A stretch of DNA of 64,000 bases from Canna indica (taxonomy: Eukaryota > Streptophyta > Magnoliopsida > Zingiberales > Cannaceae): positions 67,405,501-67,469,500 of the forward strand of contig CP136896.1 of assembly GCA_034359265.1 (NCBI GenBank), written 5' to 3'. Position 1 is the first letter of the stretch, and every line of letters begins with the position of its first letter. This document shows positions 53,801-64,000 of the stretch, in pieces. Made by a program: the position numbers and the translations under genes. The notes under the pieces were generated by a model that made no database searches, was not told the origin of the DNA, and worked only from the letters and a program-made list of their open reading frames with translations.

Positions 53801-56800
53801 AAGATTCAAGATTAAATTTGATCCTATACTGATGGCTTACTTTTAATGTTAGTTCACTAAACATATAATTGATTGCACCAGTATATCTATCAACCATAGG
53901 CGGTGACCCCCACCAGCCCCCCTCCCTTGATCCGTCCCTAGGGTGAAGTAGTTGCAGTGCTATGTGTTTTTTTCAAAGAAAAGAGATTAGGCTGCATCAG
54001 ATTCAGCAAAAATAATAGGACAATTTTTTTTGCTTGGTACAGCAGAATTTTGGTTGAAACATGATGGAATGCTTCTAAATCTGGGGTAGATTCTTTTTAT
54101 ATGCTATCAAGTTCTAGCTTTTAATGCAGATTTTTCTTTTATTCTGTGTCCAGTGTGTTTGACAATACAATACATTTGTAAATACTCAACGCCTAAAATT
54201 CTATGGTCAAAAAATTAAATAGAAGTAGAGCAAAGGTGCATCCCTTGGAAATGTAAGAAAGTGATAATCTACCTGCACATACTCAACGCCTATTTTATTA
54301 AGCTCAGTCATTATGTTGTTTGACAACAGCGACATTAGAAAGCCTCCAGATCCTATGGGTGCTTGGAGTATTTCCCAAGAAGACTTCAATAGTATCTTGC
54401 TGCCACTCTGATCTATAGGCATACTAACAATCGGTAATTGTAACTCTTCTAAGAACCAAACCTGAAATGTGGAAAGAACACAAGTAATCCAGTTAGTGTA
54501 ACCACGAAATGCAAAAAAATTTAACAATAAGCCAACAATGACCAAAGTCAATGGTAAAGTCTATTTTAGTGAAAGAAATCTCAATGAAAAAACTATATAG
54601 AGTAATATTTTCAGAACCAAACCGGTAATGAACATGGTAGAACTTCTAAATTGGTTCAGTGGCCCGACAATGGGTCAATTTGTTGAATCAGTGATTTTCT
54701 AAAACAAATGCTTAAAAAAATTCATATTGGTTTTATATAATTTATCTTTGAAATTAGCAAGAATAATTTTATCCTCTTCTGAGTGGAAATTGAATTGTCC
54801 AACATACATTTTAGTGTTTGTTAGGGGAAAAAGCATGATTAGATTATTACTAAGTCATCTGCTAATAATAAAAGAGGAGAAAGAAAAAGAGAAATACAAT
54901 GTAAAGTAGAACACCCTAGATAAACCTACACTGTAATACCCCGGTTTAGTCCCAGATCGGGAGTATGTTGGATGTGGTATTGATTTATAAGGCTTGATGG
55001 GCGTGCTACCATCAACTTCAGCTTAAGCATTTTAATTAGGCCAATAGGTTGGTCTATGAAATTGATGAGTCAGCTATCCCATCAAGAGGGTCGTAACAAA
55101 TGGTATCAGAGCAGGACCTAGTCCTAGGCATGGTGAGGGAGCCTATGTGAGAAAGGGCTGCCCAGGTGATGGGGTGGAGCCACTACTAGGCTAGGCCTCA
55201 CATGCCGACGACTTGGGTGTGATTCTGGGCTATGTGTTAGACTCGAGTTGGGTCTTGACGAGGACGTCAAGACATAAGTGGGGGAGATTGTAATACCCCG
55301 GTTTAGTCCCACATCGGGAGTATGTTGGATGTGGTGTTGGCTTATAAGGCTTGATGGGTGTGCTACCATCAACTTCAGCTTAAGCATTTTAATTAGGCCA
55401 ATAGGTTGGTCTATGAAATTGATGAGTCAGCTATCCCATCAAGCGGGTCGTAACAAATGGCATCAGAGCAAGACCTAGTCCTAGGCATGGTGAGGGAGCC
55501 TATGTTAGAAAGGGCTGCCAAGGTGATGGGGTGGAGCCGCTACTAGGCTAGGCCTCACATGCCGCCGGCTTGGGTGTGATTCTGGGCTATGTGTTAGACT
55601 TGAGTTGGGTCTTGACGAGGACGTCAAGACATAAGTGGGGGAGATTGTAATACCCCGGTTTAGTCCCAGATCGGGAGTATGTTGGATGTGGTATTGATTT
55701 ATAAGGCTTGATGGGCGTGCTACCATCAACTTCAGCTTAAGCATTTTAATTAGGCCAATAGGTTGGTCTATGAAATTGATGAGTCAGCTATCCCATCAAG
55801 CGGGTCGTAACAAATGGTATCAGAGCAGGACCTAGTCCTAGGCATGGTGAGGGAGCCTATGTGAGAAAGGGCTGCCCAGGTGATGGGGTGGAGCCGCTAC
55901 TAGGCTAGGCCTCACATGCCGACGACTTGGGTGTGATCCTGGGCTATGTGTTAGACTCGAGTTGAGTCTTGACGAGGACGTCAAGACATAAGTGGGGGAG
56001 ATTGTAATACCCCGGTTTAGTCCCACATCGGGAGTATGTTGGATGTGGCCTTGGTTTATAAGGCTTGATGAGTGTGCTACTATCAACTCCAGCTTAAGCA
56101 TTAGGCAAGTGATTAAGGCCTATGAAGTTGATAGGTGTTGGTGCTATGTGTGGATGATTTGGTGTTATGCGGTAACTTGACTTGGGTCTTGATAGTGAGA
56201 TCAAAACTCAAGTGGGATGATTAAACTTCAGCTTAAGCATTTTAATTAGGCCAATAGGTTGGTCTATGAAGTTGATGGGTCAGCTATCCCATCAAGCGGG
56301 TTGTAACAAATAGACCAAGGCCACATCCAACATACTCCCGATGTGGGACTAAACCGGGGTATTACATACACCAACAGAAATAAATAATTAACAATTAACC
56401 CTAAGACTCTCCCTCAAGCCGGGGCATAGAAATCAATCATGTCTGGCTTGTCATATAGATAGATAGTTGAATCTAGTAGGTCCAAGTGCAATCAACCTCA
56501 ATATGCTTTGTTCTATCGTGAAGTACTGGATTGCTTGTAATATACATTGAAAGCTGATTGTCTGGATGCATCACCCTAGGTTCAGTAGAAGTAAATCTAA
56601 GTTCTTCTAGTAGGATTCCACATCATTTTGCAAGCAGTCTATGCCGTAACTCTATACTTTCCTTTAGCATTAGAGCAGGCTACAACACCCTACCTATTTT
56701 TCCAGATAACAAGATTTCCTCTAATATAAGTGCAAAATCGAGATGTGAATCTTCTATCAATGGTAGAACTTGCATAATCAGCTTTAGAATAGCCTTCAAC

Positions 56801-59800
56801 ACGGAGATCTCCACTCTTCTTGTACCAAGAAGCATCACCAAGAGATTTCATAATGTAATGTAGGATCCTTATGACAAAATCCAATGACAATTTTTTCGCT
56901 TTTACATGAGTTAACCACACCCACAAAAAAGGATATATGTCGCAGTCATCAAAGTCTTAATCTCCTTTAGATTTAGAAGACAGTTGAGACTCAATTGGGG
57001 TTCTAACATATTTGCATCGAGCAACCCTACTTTAGTAAGTCAATAACATATTTTCTTTGTGGTAAGGTCACACCTTTAACATAATAAGCAATTTCTATTC
57101 CAACAAAGTACCTAGGGCGACTCAAATTTTTCAATGAGCCTTCACCTTAGAGATGTCATCCTCATCGCTGCCAGCAAGTAAATATCATCCACATAAACTG
57201 CAAGGATAACCACACTAGTAGACGAATGTCGTACAAACATAGAGGTGATATGCCTTCTTGCACTTGAGTACAATGTCATGAGCAATTTGGTTGAGCTTAT
57301 CATACCAAGCCCTAGGACTTTGTTTGAGACTATATATAGCTTTTCTTAATTTGCACACTTAATTCTCCCTTGAGCAATATACCCTAGAGGTTGCTCCATA
57401 TAAACAATGTCTGAAAGATCTCCATTGAGGAAGATATTCTTGTCACCCATCTCGTGCATTCACCACCCTAGATTCACATAAATAAGAATTCTCAAAAAAT
57501 TCAATCAAGCCAAAAAAGAGAAATCTCAAAATTGACAACTTGACGAGCTCCTACTCAACGGTAAAAACTCATTTACAATCAACTGGTTGAGCTCCTACTC
57601 AACGGTAAAAACTCATTTGCAAACATCTGGTCGAGCTCATGAAGGAAAGGAGATAAGATCCCATGTGTGTCTAGCAATAGGGCTATATTTCTTCATCCAT
57701 CACATGCTTCCACTTAAGGTCGAGAAAAGTCTCCTGATGTCCTAAGAATTTAAAACAATAACAGAGCAAACATACGAAAGGAATGTGACAAATGAGTAAA
57801 GAAAACATGTCCACTAATAAGATAAGAGGTATAAGAACGCTTATCCTTTTGAAGAGCAATTGGTACGTCAAGCTCACTGATGGGATTTGTCGATTGAGGA
57901 GCAAGAGGTGGATCTGATCTAGAGGGCCAGAGGCTGCTTCTTTGTTGTTCTGCTGCTAGTGAACAAGAAGAGAGGAGGTATCATGGCCAAGAGAAGCATG
58001 AATGGTAGATGATGGAGAGTCCACAACAGGTGGAAGAGAGGAGTGGAAGACAATGGAGGAAAGAAGGGTGTCTCCTCAAAGAATGTAACGACATATATAA
58101 AGAGACGTTTGGAAGTCAGGTCATGACGCTTGTACCCTTTTAGATGCAAGTGCATCCAATATAGACACATCTGACTGTCCGAGGTGACAGTTTCTCATGA
58201 CTTAGTCCAAGGAAATGAATAAAGAGACGCAAGACCATAGGAGACAATAAAGAGTAGTTGATTATGGAAAAGGGTGACTTACCTCCGAGAAGAGAGGAAG
58301 ACACTACTCTATTAATCAAGTGGAAGTAAGAATAAAATTATCCTAAAAACATTCATATGAAACCAAGGTATTAAATTTCAGTACCGGTACCGGTGTTTGA
58401 CCGATACCAGGATGCACTGGTACCAGACTGTACCAACACACGGTACATTCCAATACCATTTGGTCCCGGTACTGCACACAGTATGGTGCATCTGCACTAG
58501 ATGCACCATTCTGCTGCTTGCAGGCGTGCATCTAACCATACAGCCATGCTGCTGCCTGCAGGCACCATATTGTACCATACCGGGCGGTAACTGCCCGGTA
58601 TCAATAAGTGTACCGCCCAGTAAGGGCGGTACACACTAAACACCAGGTGATACGCCGGGTATTTACCGGTACACCTGGTACTTGATACCGATTTCTTCGA
58701 AAACGGTACGTATTGCCCCTACCGGGCAATAGAAATTTGAATCCTTGAACGAAACATCATAGTACATGCAACATCAAGAAGATGTGGATTTTTTACTTTC
58801 AATAAGTTCATAGTGTTGAGAGGTGTAAGGGCATCATGAATGATCCCATAAGAGGCACAAACAAAAAATATCAATGATCAATCTTGAGTAAAAGAAGATC
58901 ATGCACAAAGTCAAACATAAAGGCAGAAACACGAACTAACATTCACCTTTAGATCAATGCCAAAGTGGTCATTCTCTGACAAAAATTCTTGGTAAGGCCG
59001 GATTAAGTGAGCTGGAGAAACCACAATAAGAGGAACAGCACTACCCTGTTCTTTCACCTGAATGAACAAATGACAAATTACTTGAATAATTAAACAGATC
59101 TAACACAAGTATTTTGAGGAGATTTAATACGATAATCCCATAATAACCACAAAAGTGCAAGATGCATTAAAAAGTTCTCACTGATGAATGAATTTCTCTG
59201 ATAATTTTGTATATGTTCACCAATAACAAAAACTAATTATGCACAATAAACTGAATGAGCACATCAAATAGTTTGTCTTAATGTCAAGAAAAGCTGCTAG
59301 AGAAACAACTAGGTTACAGAAGCATCAATATGATATTTGAAATTTCAATGTAAATGAAGTATAGGTATACAAAAAATTGGTGAACTCAATATTTGCCCCC
59401 AACTATTTACTCAGTATGAAAATACAGCTCTGGCAGTACTAGCTTGCTACCTGAATTAAATTTTGCACTTTGTCCAATTTTGCCACGCATAACCACTCTA
59501 CTATGGAAGAATGAAGAAAAGGGAAAGAGAGCAAAAAAGATAATAAAATTGAACCGAAAAAGAAAAAACATAGCTGCCATTGGAGGGCCAAGTGAATTCT
59601 AATAGAAGTACATATCTTCTGTAGTGAAGTATGTTTATTGATGTATACACTAACATGGAGCATAGCACTTAAAAGCAATTATTCAGTCAACTGTATAGTG
59701 GCTGCAAAGTGCAAACCAGCTGTTCAATAATGAATATTAACTGCATGCTCATGTATAAAATGTACAAGTAAAACAGATCCATAATATATTGAATAAATGT

Positions 59801-62232
59801 TCAAACCCAGGTAAGCTACAACAGACAACATGTCCCAATTTCATAACCAAGCTGCACAACATTGAATCACTGCAAACTAAAGATAAGCTTGTGCAAACTA
59901 AAAAAAATACTATGAACACAAAGATGATACTAGTTAATCATTGTGAGGGTCTAGTATACATCTTCAATTAAGGAGCAAGATACTGCCCTTTTAGCAAGTA
60001 CATAGGTACTAGGAAGTAGGAACATTCAGCATTTCCAAGCATTTCAAGCATGAAATTGAAAATGAGCTAGAAAGCATGACTCTGAACCACTACAGTCCAT
60101 ATCAACATTATGAGAGAAACTCTAACTTAGTTTTAGTTGTATAAGAATGTCTAGTTGTAACTAAAAGGCAATTAGCCCAGAAAGCCAGAAAGGTAATATG
60201 GAAGTGGAAATATGGGGACCTTACCTTCCAAAATCTTTTGCAACCAAGAAGCAAATTCTCAAACTGGCTAACTGAAGATTTAAGAACTCTGCCATCAGTT
60301 TCAGAAACTTCTCCATTATGGTCCTTATCATTTATAATGAGAACAATCGCAGCTTTAGATTTTGAAAGTAGTTGCAATCCCTCCTGGTGCAATAAATAGT
60401 TTGCTTCATCCTTCGCTTCACTTGCACAATTAATTAGGTAGTCTTGAGATATTCTCACTGAATTCTTTAGATAAGTAGCTGAATTAGCACTTACTGACTC
60501 TGGAAAGCTGTATTTAGTTGAATATTATAAAAATACAAGTCAGTGGCGCTTTTGGTAGACTTGAAAATTGAAGTAAAATTGATCCAGAGATATAAATGGG
60601 ATAGCATTCTTAAACAGGATAATGGACACCATGCACTTGACTGGGTAAAAATTAGGGACTAGGATCATTACAAATATCTTATGAATGGTGTAATAATGTG
60701 GGCTAGACTAGGCACTACAAACGCTGTCCACTTTATGCAGTGTAATAATGTGGGCTAGACTAGGCACTACAAGCGCTGTCCACTTTAGGCAGACTTTGGA
60801 AGAGTTGCTGTTATAACTAGTTCACTACAAAAAAACAGCTGCAAAATGACAAGAATATGTAAAAATCATGTGCACCAACAGTACACCTATAAAGAAAGAA
60901 GAAGAAAAAAATAATTGACAAGTCAAATGATCAAGATACAAGCATTATACTTAAAAGTTAAAAGTATAACACTAAGTTGAACATTATATCAAACAATTAG
61001 CTAATGACAAACCAAATATATCTCCTTATGATTACCAAATGTTGATTTTAAAATGAAATGTAGGTTAACAGTTTCCGTGACCCAGTGCACGAAGCAATCC
61101 CAGTGCACAAAGCAATCCCACTTTTGTGGGCTCTGGAGAGGGTTGATGTATGCAGCCTTCCGGAGGTTGTTTTTGTGAATAAAACAAGTTTCCATATACT
61201 AAATAAAACAAGATACTTGCCTAACCATGCTGAAGGATTTGTAGGTAGATATACAGATACTATATAACAAGCAAATGTTAGAAGGTATGCACATGAAGAG
61301 CTCACAAGGTTTATAGCTAAACAGAAACAAAGGTTCATAGTTATCAAATGCTTGCCTCAAAATACCTACAACTTTTAGCTCAACAAACAGAGACAAAAAT
61401 TCAAACTGACACAAGAAATTAAAAATATTAAAGGTTAAGGTCAAAGTTTATCCAGCTGAAAAACAATATTGCTATAAGATATATATCAGTAAAGGTAATG
61501 ATTTGTGGTTAAAGGCTTCAAGGCAAAAAACAAGCTCACTGAAATATGCATGATCAAGGAAAAGAAAATCAACAAACACATTTATCTTCTTCACATGAAA
61601 AACAATGCATGTATTCTGCTAAGAATATAAATAAATAGTTGGTCACTTTCCTAACAATTTAAATTTTTTCCTATCCTAACAATTTAAGTTTTTAGGAAAA
61701 ATAATGTCAGTATTTAAAAAATGCTCCCAGTTAAGTTAAATCATTCACATGTTGGGCCTCAACCAATCCAATTCGGTTTGGTTGCACACACACAAGGGGG
61801 ATGTTAAGAATAGAAATGAAAAATTTCGGCCTTTTTCCTAAAGGCTTAAGCTTTTAGAAAGTTGGTCACCCAATCAAATGTAACATATTTATACAAGATT
61901 ATATTCAAACAATTCAATAATGTAGACCAACATATTGGATAAAACTGCTTGCCTGCTTGGCAATCACACAGAGAAGTAGATTATTAGTATTAATCTGAAT
62001 GCTACGTAGAGGAATGACATATTAGTATTAACCTGTTAGAAGGTCTCCCGATACTTTGAATAGCATGTTGCAACAATTTAAAGTCAATGCTAACAATTTG
62101 CCTGGCAAGCAAGTTTCTTCGATCCTTTTCTCCAATTCTCAATCCTTCTAGAATATGTGTCTGGCCCATCTCAGCTAGTTTCTTTTTAGCAGTACTAAGT
62201 CGCAGTTGTAACTTCTTTCTTTCCTTCCATTC
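50805..62232 (-). CDS. UDPGP-fold nucleotidyltransferase-like protein, 3' five exons (N-terminus not found)
   Basis: Reading right to left the exons are 62232-62033, 60507-60225, 59057-58947, 54461-54273 and 51146-50805. Phases agree and together they give 374 residues to the stop. The N-terminal ~65 residues are charged and helical (EWKERKKLQLRLSTAKKKLA). The next part parallels UDP-sugar pyrophosphorylases (PF01704): EGLQLLSKSKAAIVLII, VPLIVVSPAHLIRPYQEFL, NDHFGID, LQLPIVSMP, and WEILQAPIGSGGFLMSLL (the AP-G-GG segment), then GVEYVQVCS. The GGxGTRLG loop expected after AAIVL is absent; the sequence there is INDKDHNGEVSETDG. Catalysis is therefore doubtful. It ends FDMIFSMRHLNKMTRQIDKF...YSSLNTCSLDSLC. 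Introns of 3.1 and 4.5 kb hold transposons. The start lies upstream, perhaps beyond the window. Exact orthologue not recognised. Confidence 0.65.
51276..52070. repeat. Tandem duplication (~65 bp) split by the MITE
   Basis: Unit 1 is AAATTCTAGGATATTGTTTAT (left of the MITE) plus AAGTTCAATGAACTGCATAA onward on its right. Unit 2 starts at about 52002 with AAATTCTAGGATACTGTTTA and is uninterrupted. Confidence 0.7.
51298..51953. mobile_element. Tourist/Harbinger-like MITE in an intron
   Basis: The ends GGGCCCGTTTGGTTCGC and GCAAACCAAACGGGCCC form an almost perfect 17-bp inverted repeat. TAT flanks both sides (51295-51297, 51954-51956). The element interrupted the first unit of a local tandem repeat; the second unit (about 52000-52070) still shows the uninterrupted sequence CTGTTTATAAGCTCAATGA, which confirms the 3-bp duplication. 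The inner part holds GGACAGGACA words. Superfamily is assigned from the GGGCCYGTTTGG end and 3-bp TSD. Confidence 0.75.
52660..53060 (+). mobile_element. Decayed LINE C-terminus (RTE-like)
   Basis: Broken plus-strand frames give YGLECWGVK, RMLRW, GHLQMRQ and RGRPKKILHEI-like pieces in the order seen at the end of RTE-type plant LINE ORF2 (YGSECW...MLRWM...FGHVQRR...RGRPKKTW). Heavily mutated. It lies in an intron of the UDPGP-like gene. Confidence 0.45.
54819..56406 (-). mobile_element. Copia LTR, interrupted by the TRIM array
   Basis: On the minus strand, directly after a purine-rich tract following the copia pol (GGCTTGAGGGAGAG), the LTR starts TCTTAGGGTTAATTG (TG mutated to TC). It runs to the insertion at 56371 and resumes after 54931, ending TTTTTCCCCTAACA at 54819. 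Without the insert it is about 150 bp. TACAC at 54927-54931 and 56367-56371 is the target duplication of the inserted TRIM. Confidence 0.6.
54932..56366 (+). mobile_element. Tandem TRIM retrotransposon array with inverted end
   Basis: LTRs (167 bp, TGTAATACCCCGG...CGTAACA) are at 54932-55098, 55289-55455 and 55646-55812, with a rearranged fourth starting at 56003. LTR starts are exactly 357 bp apart. After each of the first three comes AA and a primer-binding site TGGTATCAGAGC (55101-55112; variant TGGCATCAGAGC at 55458; intact at 55815), matching the initiator Met-tRNA 3' end. Each internal domain ends in the polypurine tract AAGTGGGGGAGAT. The fourth unit holds an LTR 5' half (56003-about 56102), a different short internal stretch, an LTR 3' half to 56308, then 53 bp (56314-56366) that are the exact inverse of 56003-56055. 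TACAC flanks the whole. There is no coding capacity, as usual for TRIMs. Confidence 0.85.
56407..58250 (-). pseudogene. Ty1/copia pol remnant in an intron
   Basis: Minus-strand order: an integrase C-terminal piece (about 58170-58060), ELDVPIALQKDKRSYTSYLI and LDLKWKHVMDEEI (57870-57680, start of RT), SLKQSPRAWYDKLNQIAHD (about 57300), VVILAVYVDDIYLLAGSDED with the catalytic YVDD (about 57200-57140), and RNase H VEGYSKADYASSTIDRRFTS (56800-56730). It ends at the polypurine tract by 56407. Many stops and frameshifts. A tandem duplication of CTCCTACTCAACGGTAAAAA occurs at 57550 and 57595. It is antisense-compatible with the host gene, both on the minus strand. Confidence 0.75.
58365..58746. repeat. 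TACCGG minisatellite element with AAGG..TTAAA ends (copy 1)
   Basis: Left end AAGGTATTAAATTTC and right end GAAATTTGAATCCTT are inverted at 12 of 15 bases. The body consists of GGTACCGG, TACCGGGCGGTA and GCACCAT/ATGGTGC words in both orientations. Confidence 0.55.
60684..60795. repeat. Tandem duplication, ~55-bp unit
   Basis: TGTAATAATGTGGGCTAGAC...CGCTGTCCACTTTA occurs twice in direct succession with two or three differences. Intronic. Confidence 0.8.
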
Positions 62233-62853
62233 CTGTAATTTCAAGACAGCAATTTCTAAAAATTCTCAAAATATGATTAACCAACCACAAAAGCATGGTA
62301 CTTCCATCTTCATACAAATTGTTCTGAAAATGTACAACTAAAATCTTAAACATAAGGACTGCATAGGCATAGCCCTGAACTAGTAAAGTACATATACACC
62401 AACAAATAAAATATGAGAAAATAACACAAATCAAATTGATGGAGGAAACTAAAGGACAACTAACAAGTACTTTGATTATCTAGATTGTGCAGAAAACAAT
62501 CAAGGAGAAATTGGCTCTAAGATAACAGAAATTGCAAGATGAAAATGGAGAAAATATCACATAAACCATATAACTGATTTGCAAAATCTAGTCAGCAACC
62601 AATAACTGAGTTGCTTGCACCAAAGTGAAACATAGGTATAGGAAAGAACACAAACAACAAAATTCCGTTACACCTATTAATGGTTCTACACCACATAGTA
62701 AACAAATCTAATGCAAGTGCTAACGGCATTACTTTACTGTTACCACTCACCAAGTTACCAGGTCTTGATTCATTAACTTAGTGAAGTGAGATATTCCAAG
62801 CTAACAAATAAACAGGGAATTAGAGGTATCCTGTTTAGAGCATGGTTTAAAAC

Positions 62854-63139
62854 ATGGTTTAAAATCTCGGTACCGGTTTCGGTCACCGGCCGGTACCGGT
62901 ATATACCGGTACCGTACCGTACCGACACACGGTACGGACCGGTATGAAAATGCATAACGGCCGGGTTTTATTTTATTTTTATTTTTTTCGTGACATACCA
63001 CCATATACCGCCCATACCGGCCCGGTATACACAATATACCCGGTTTTTTCAAATACCGGGTATATCGTATACCGGAATCCCCAAAAACCGGTATATACCG
63101 GCCGGTATATACCGTTTCGGGCGGTTTTTTAAACCTTAG
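62854..63139. repeat. TACCGG minisatellite element (copy 2)
   Basis: Starts ATGGTTTAAAATCTCGG and ends with the inverse TTTTTTAAACCTTA. The body is GGTACCGGTATATACCGG and CCGGTATACACAATATACC words, highly self-complementary. Confidence 0.55.
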
Positions 63140-63270
63140 TTTAAAACCCCCGTGGCCCCATCTGTTACAAAAAGAAATCCTGGCAAGCAAAACGAGGTTG
63201 TACTGAATAGATGGGGCCAGAACTGCCTATACAGGATGGTACATATCAATACGAAAATGTACTGGGAGCC

Positions 63271-63375
63271 ATGGTTTAAAATACCGATACCGGTCATCAT
63301 CTCGGTGGATGACCGGTACCAGTACGTACCGACACACGGTACGATCCGGTACGAAAATTGCATACCGAGCCTTTT
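63271..63375. repeat. TACCGG minisatellite element (copy 3, truncated)
   Basis: Starts ATGGTTTAAAATACCGATAC and carries GACCGGTACCAGTACGTACC. The right inverted end is absent. Confidence 0.45.
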
Positions 63376-63476
63376 TTTTATTATTTTTCTGCTAAAAATA
63401 ACTCCAATAACCCATGATTGATCAAGAAATACTTAAATTTCATATTCAAATGTCAAATACATGAATACAATGTTTA

Positions 63477-64000
63477 AAATGCGGATGAATGACGTCCATC
63501 GTACTCGTACATATCTTGGGGACATACACGACTAAGGTCAACACCGTAAGTCTCCAATGCCCACATCTGAAAATGATCCCATGTCATCGTGTCTTGGTAT
63601 CCATTATACCACATACCCATCGGTGTTTCTTTGTTGACCGTCCAAGAACTAGTCCCTGTATCATCAGTTGAGTAGGTACTTGATACAGAGTAGGTTGATT
63701 CAGAAACTTCTTGCAAGCAACTCATCATATCGTGGTGGTAATCTTGCAAAGCTATCGGTCCACCTCCTCGACGCCGGCCTTTCTTCTCGTACACCCGAGT
63801 TGTTCGTCCGGTTCTAGCACCGTGATCGTGATCTTAAGTGGTGTGGTCAAAGTATTGCTCATTCGTCCACAGATCGGTAGGCGCCGGTGTTGATGGTACG
63901 ACGGCCTCTTCTCCCCCAGCTCCATCATCATCTCCTCCGTCTTCTGTGCTGCTACTGCTATGAACCGAGGGCTCGTCTTCTTCGTCCTTTTCCGCGTCTG
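63477..64000 (-). pseudogene. C-terminal piece of an unrecognised protein, broken (possibly a hAT transposase tail)
   Basis: Minus-strand reading enters at the window edge with an acidic, Ser-rich stretch (KDEEDEPSVHSSSSTEDGGD), continues to LWTNEQYFDHTT and hits an in-frame TAA at 63834-63836. It then resumes in the same frame with a basic Gly/Arg patch (EKKGRRRGGG) and a Tyr/Thr-rich end to the stop at 63477. Composition and layout recall low-complexity C-terminal tails of plant hAT transposases, but no conserved motif is visible, so the function is not assigned. The start lies beyond the window. Confidence 0.3.

Noticed and set aside
55124..56101. Three similar minus-strand open frames (MLKLKLMVA...)
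   Set aside because: They recur because the TRIM unit is tandemly repeated; they cross LTR and internal sequence and encode nothing recognised.
58343..58639. Overlapping open frames on both strands
   Set aside because: They are by-products of the TACCGG/GCACCAT repeat body.

Overview
The window is nuclear DNA of a flowering plant, most likely a monocot outside the grasses; the species cannot be named. The evidence is spliced plant genes with GT-AG introns, AT-rich intergenic DNA, and a dense mix of plant transposons: Tekay-like and copia LTR elements, L1-type LINEs, SINEs, CACTA, hAT, MULE and Tourist-type elements, and a TRIM.

Three host genes are supported. (1) 16434-19883, plus: a six-exon plastid-type solanesyl diphosphate synthase (391 aa), which makes the prenyl tail of plastoquinone. 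(2) 43831-49424, plus: a ten-exon TDY-class MAP kinase (611 aa). (3) 50805-62232, minus: the last five exons of a UDPGP-fold nucleotidyltransferase-like gene whose 5' end is outside the modelled part. Its nucleotide-binding loop lacks the family signature, and its introns are full of transposons. Genes 2 and 3 converge. Two captured or broken host fragments are also present: a first exon resembling TWD40-2 (7192-7324) and an LRR receptor-kinase ectodomain piece inside a CACTA-like element (33.9-34.5 kb).

Layout: 0-7.1 kb LINE fragments and a SINE; 7.2-9.6 kb gene fragment and copia remnant; 10.4-11.7 kb a large foldback between direct repeats; 11.9-14.9 kb a complete solo LTR with target duplication; 16-20 kb SPS; 20-30 kb intergenic with two minisatellite-bodied elements and a hAT MITE; 30-33 kb a GC island and a LINE; 33.2-35.4 kb a Pack-CACTA-like composite; 35.6-41.4 kb SINEs, CACTA end, LINE with nested hAT MITE, MULE; 43-49.5 kb MAPK; 50.8-62.2 kb the UDPGP-like gene with nested insertions; 62.8-64 kb TACCGG repeats and a broken ORF.

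The most unusual items are (a) a tandem TRIM array (four LTRs, three internal domains, 357-bp period) closed by a 53-bp inverted LTR end and flanked by a single TACAC target duplication, inserted in a copia LTR inside an intron; and (b) a dispersed set of elements with a short TAGGGGTG-type inverted end and a self-complementary minisatellite body, different in each copy, one of which interrupts a LINE reading frame cleanly. All calls come from reading the sequence without database searches; splice sites were set by hand from GT/AG, phase and remembered family sequences.
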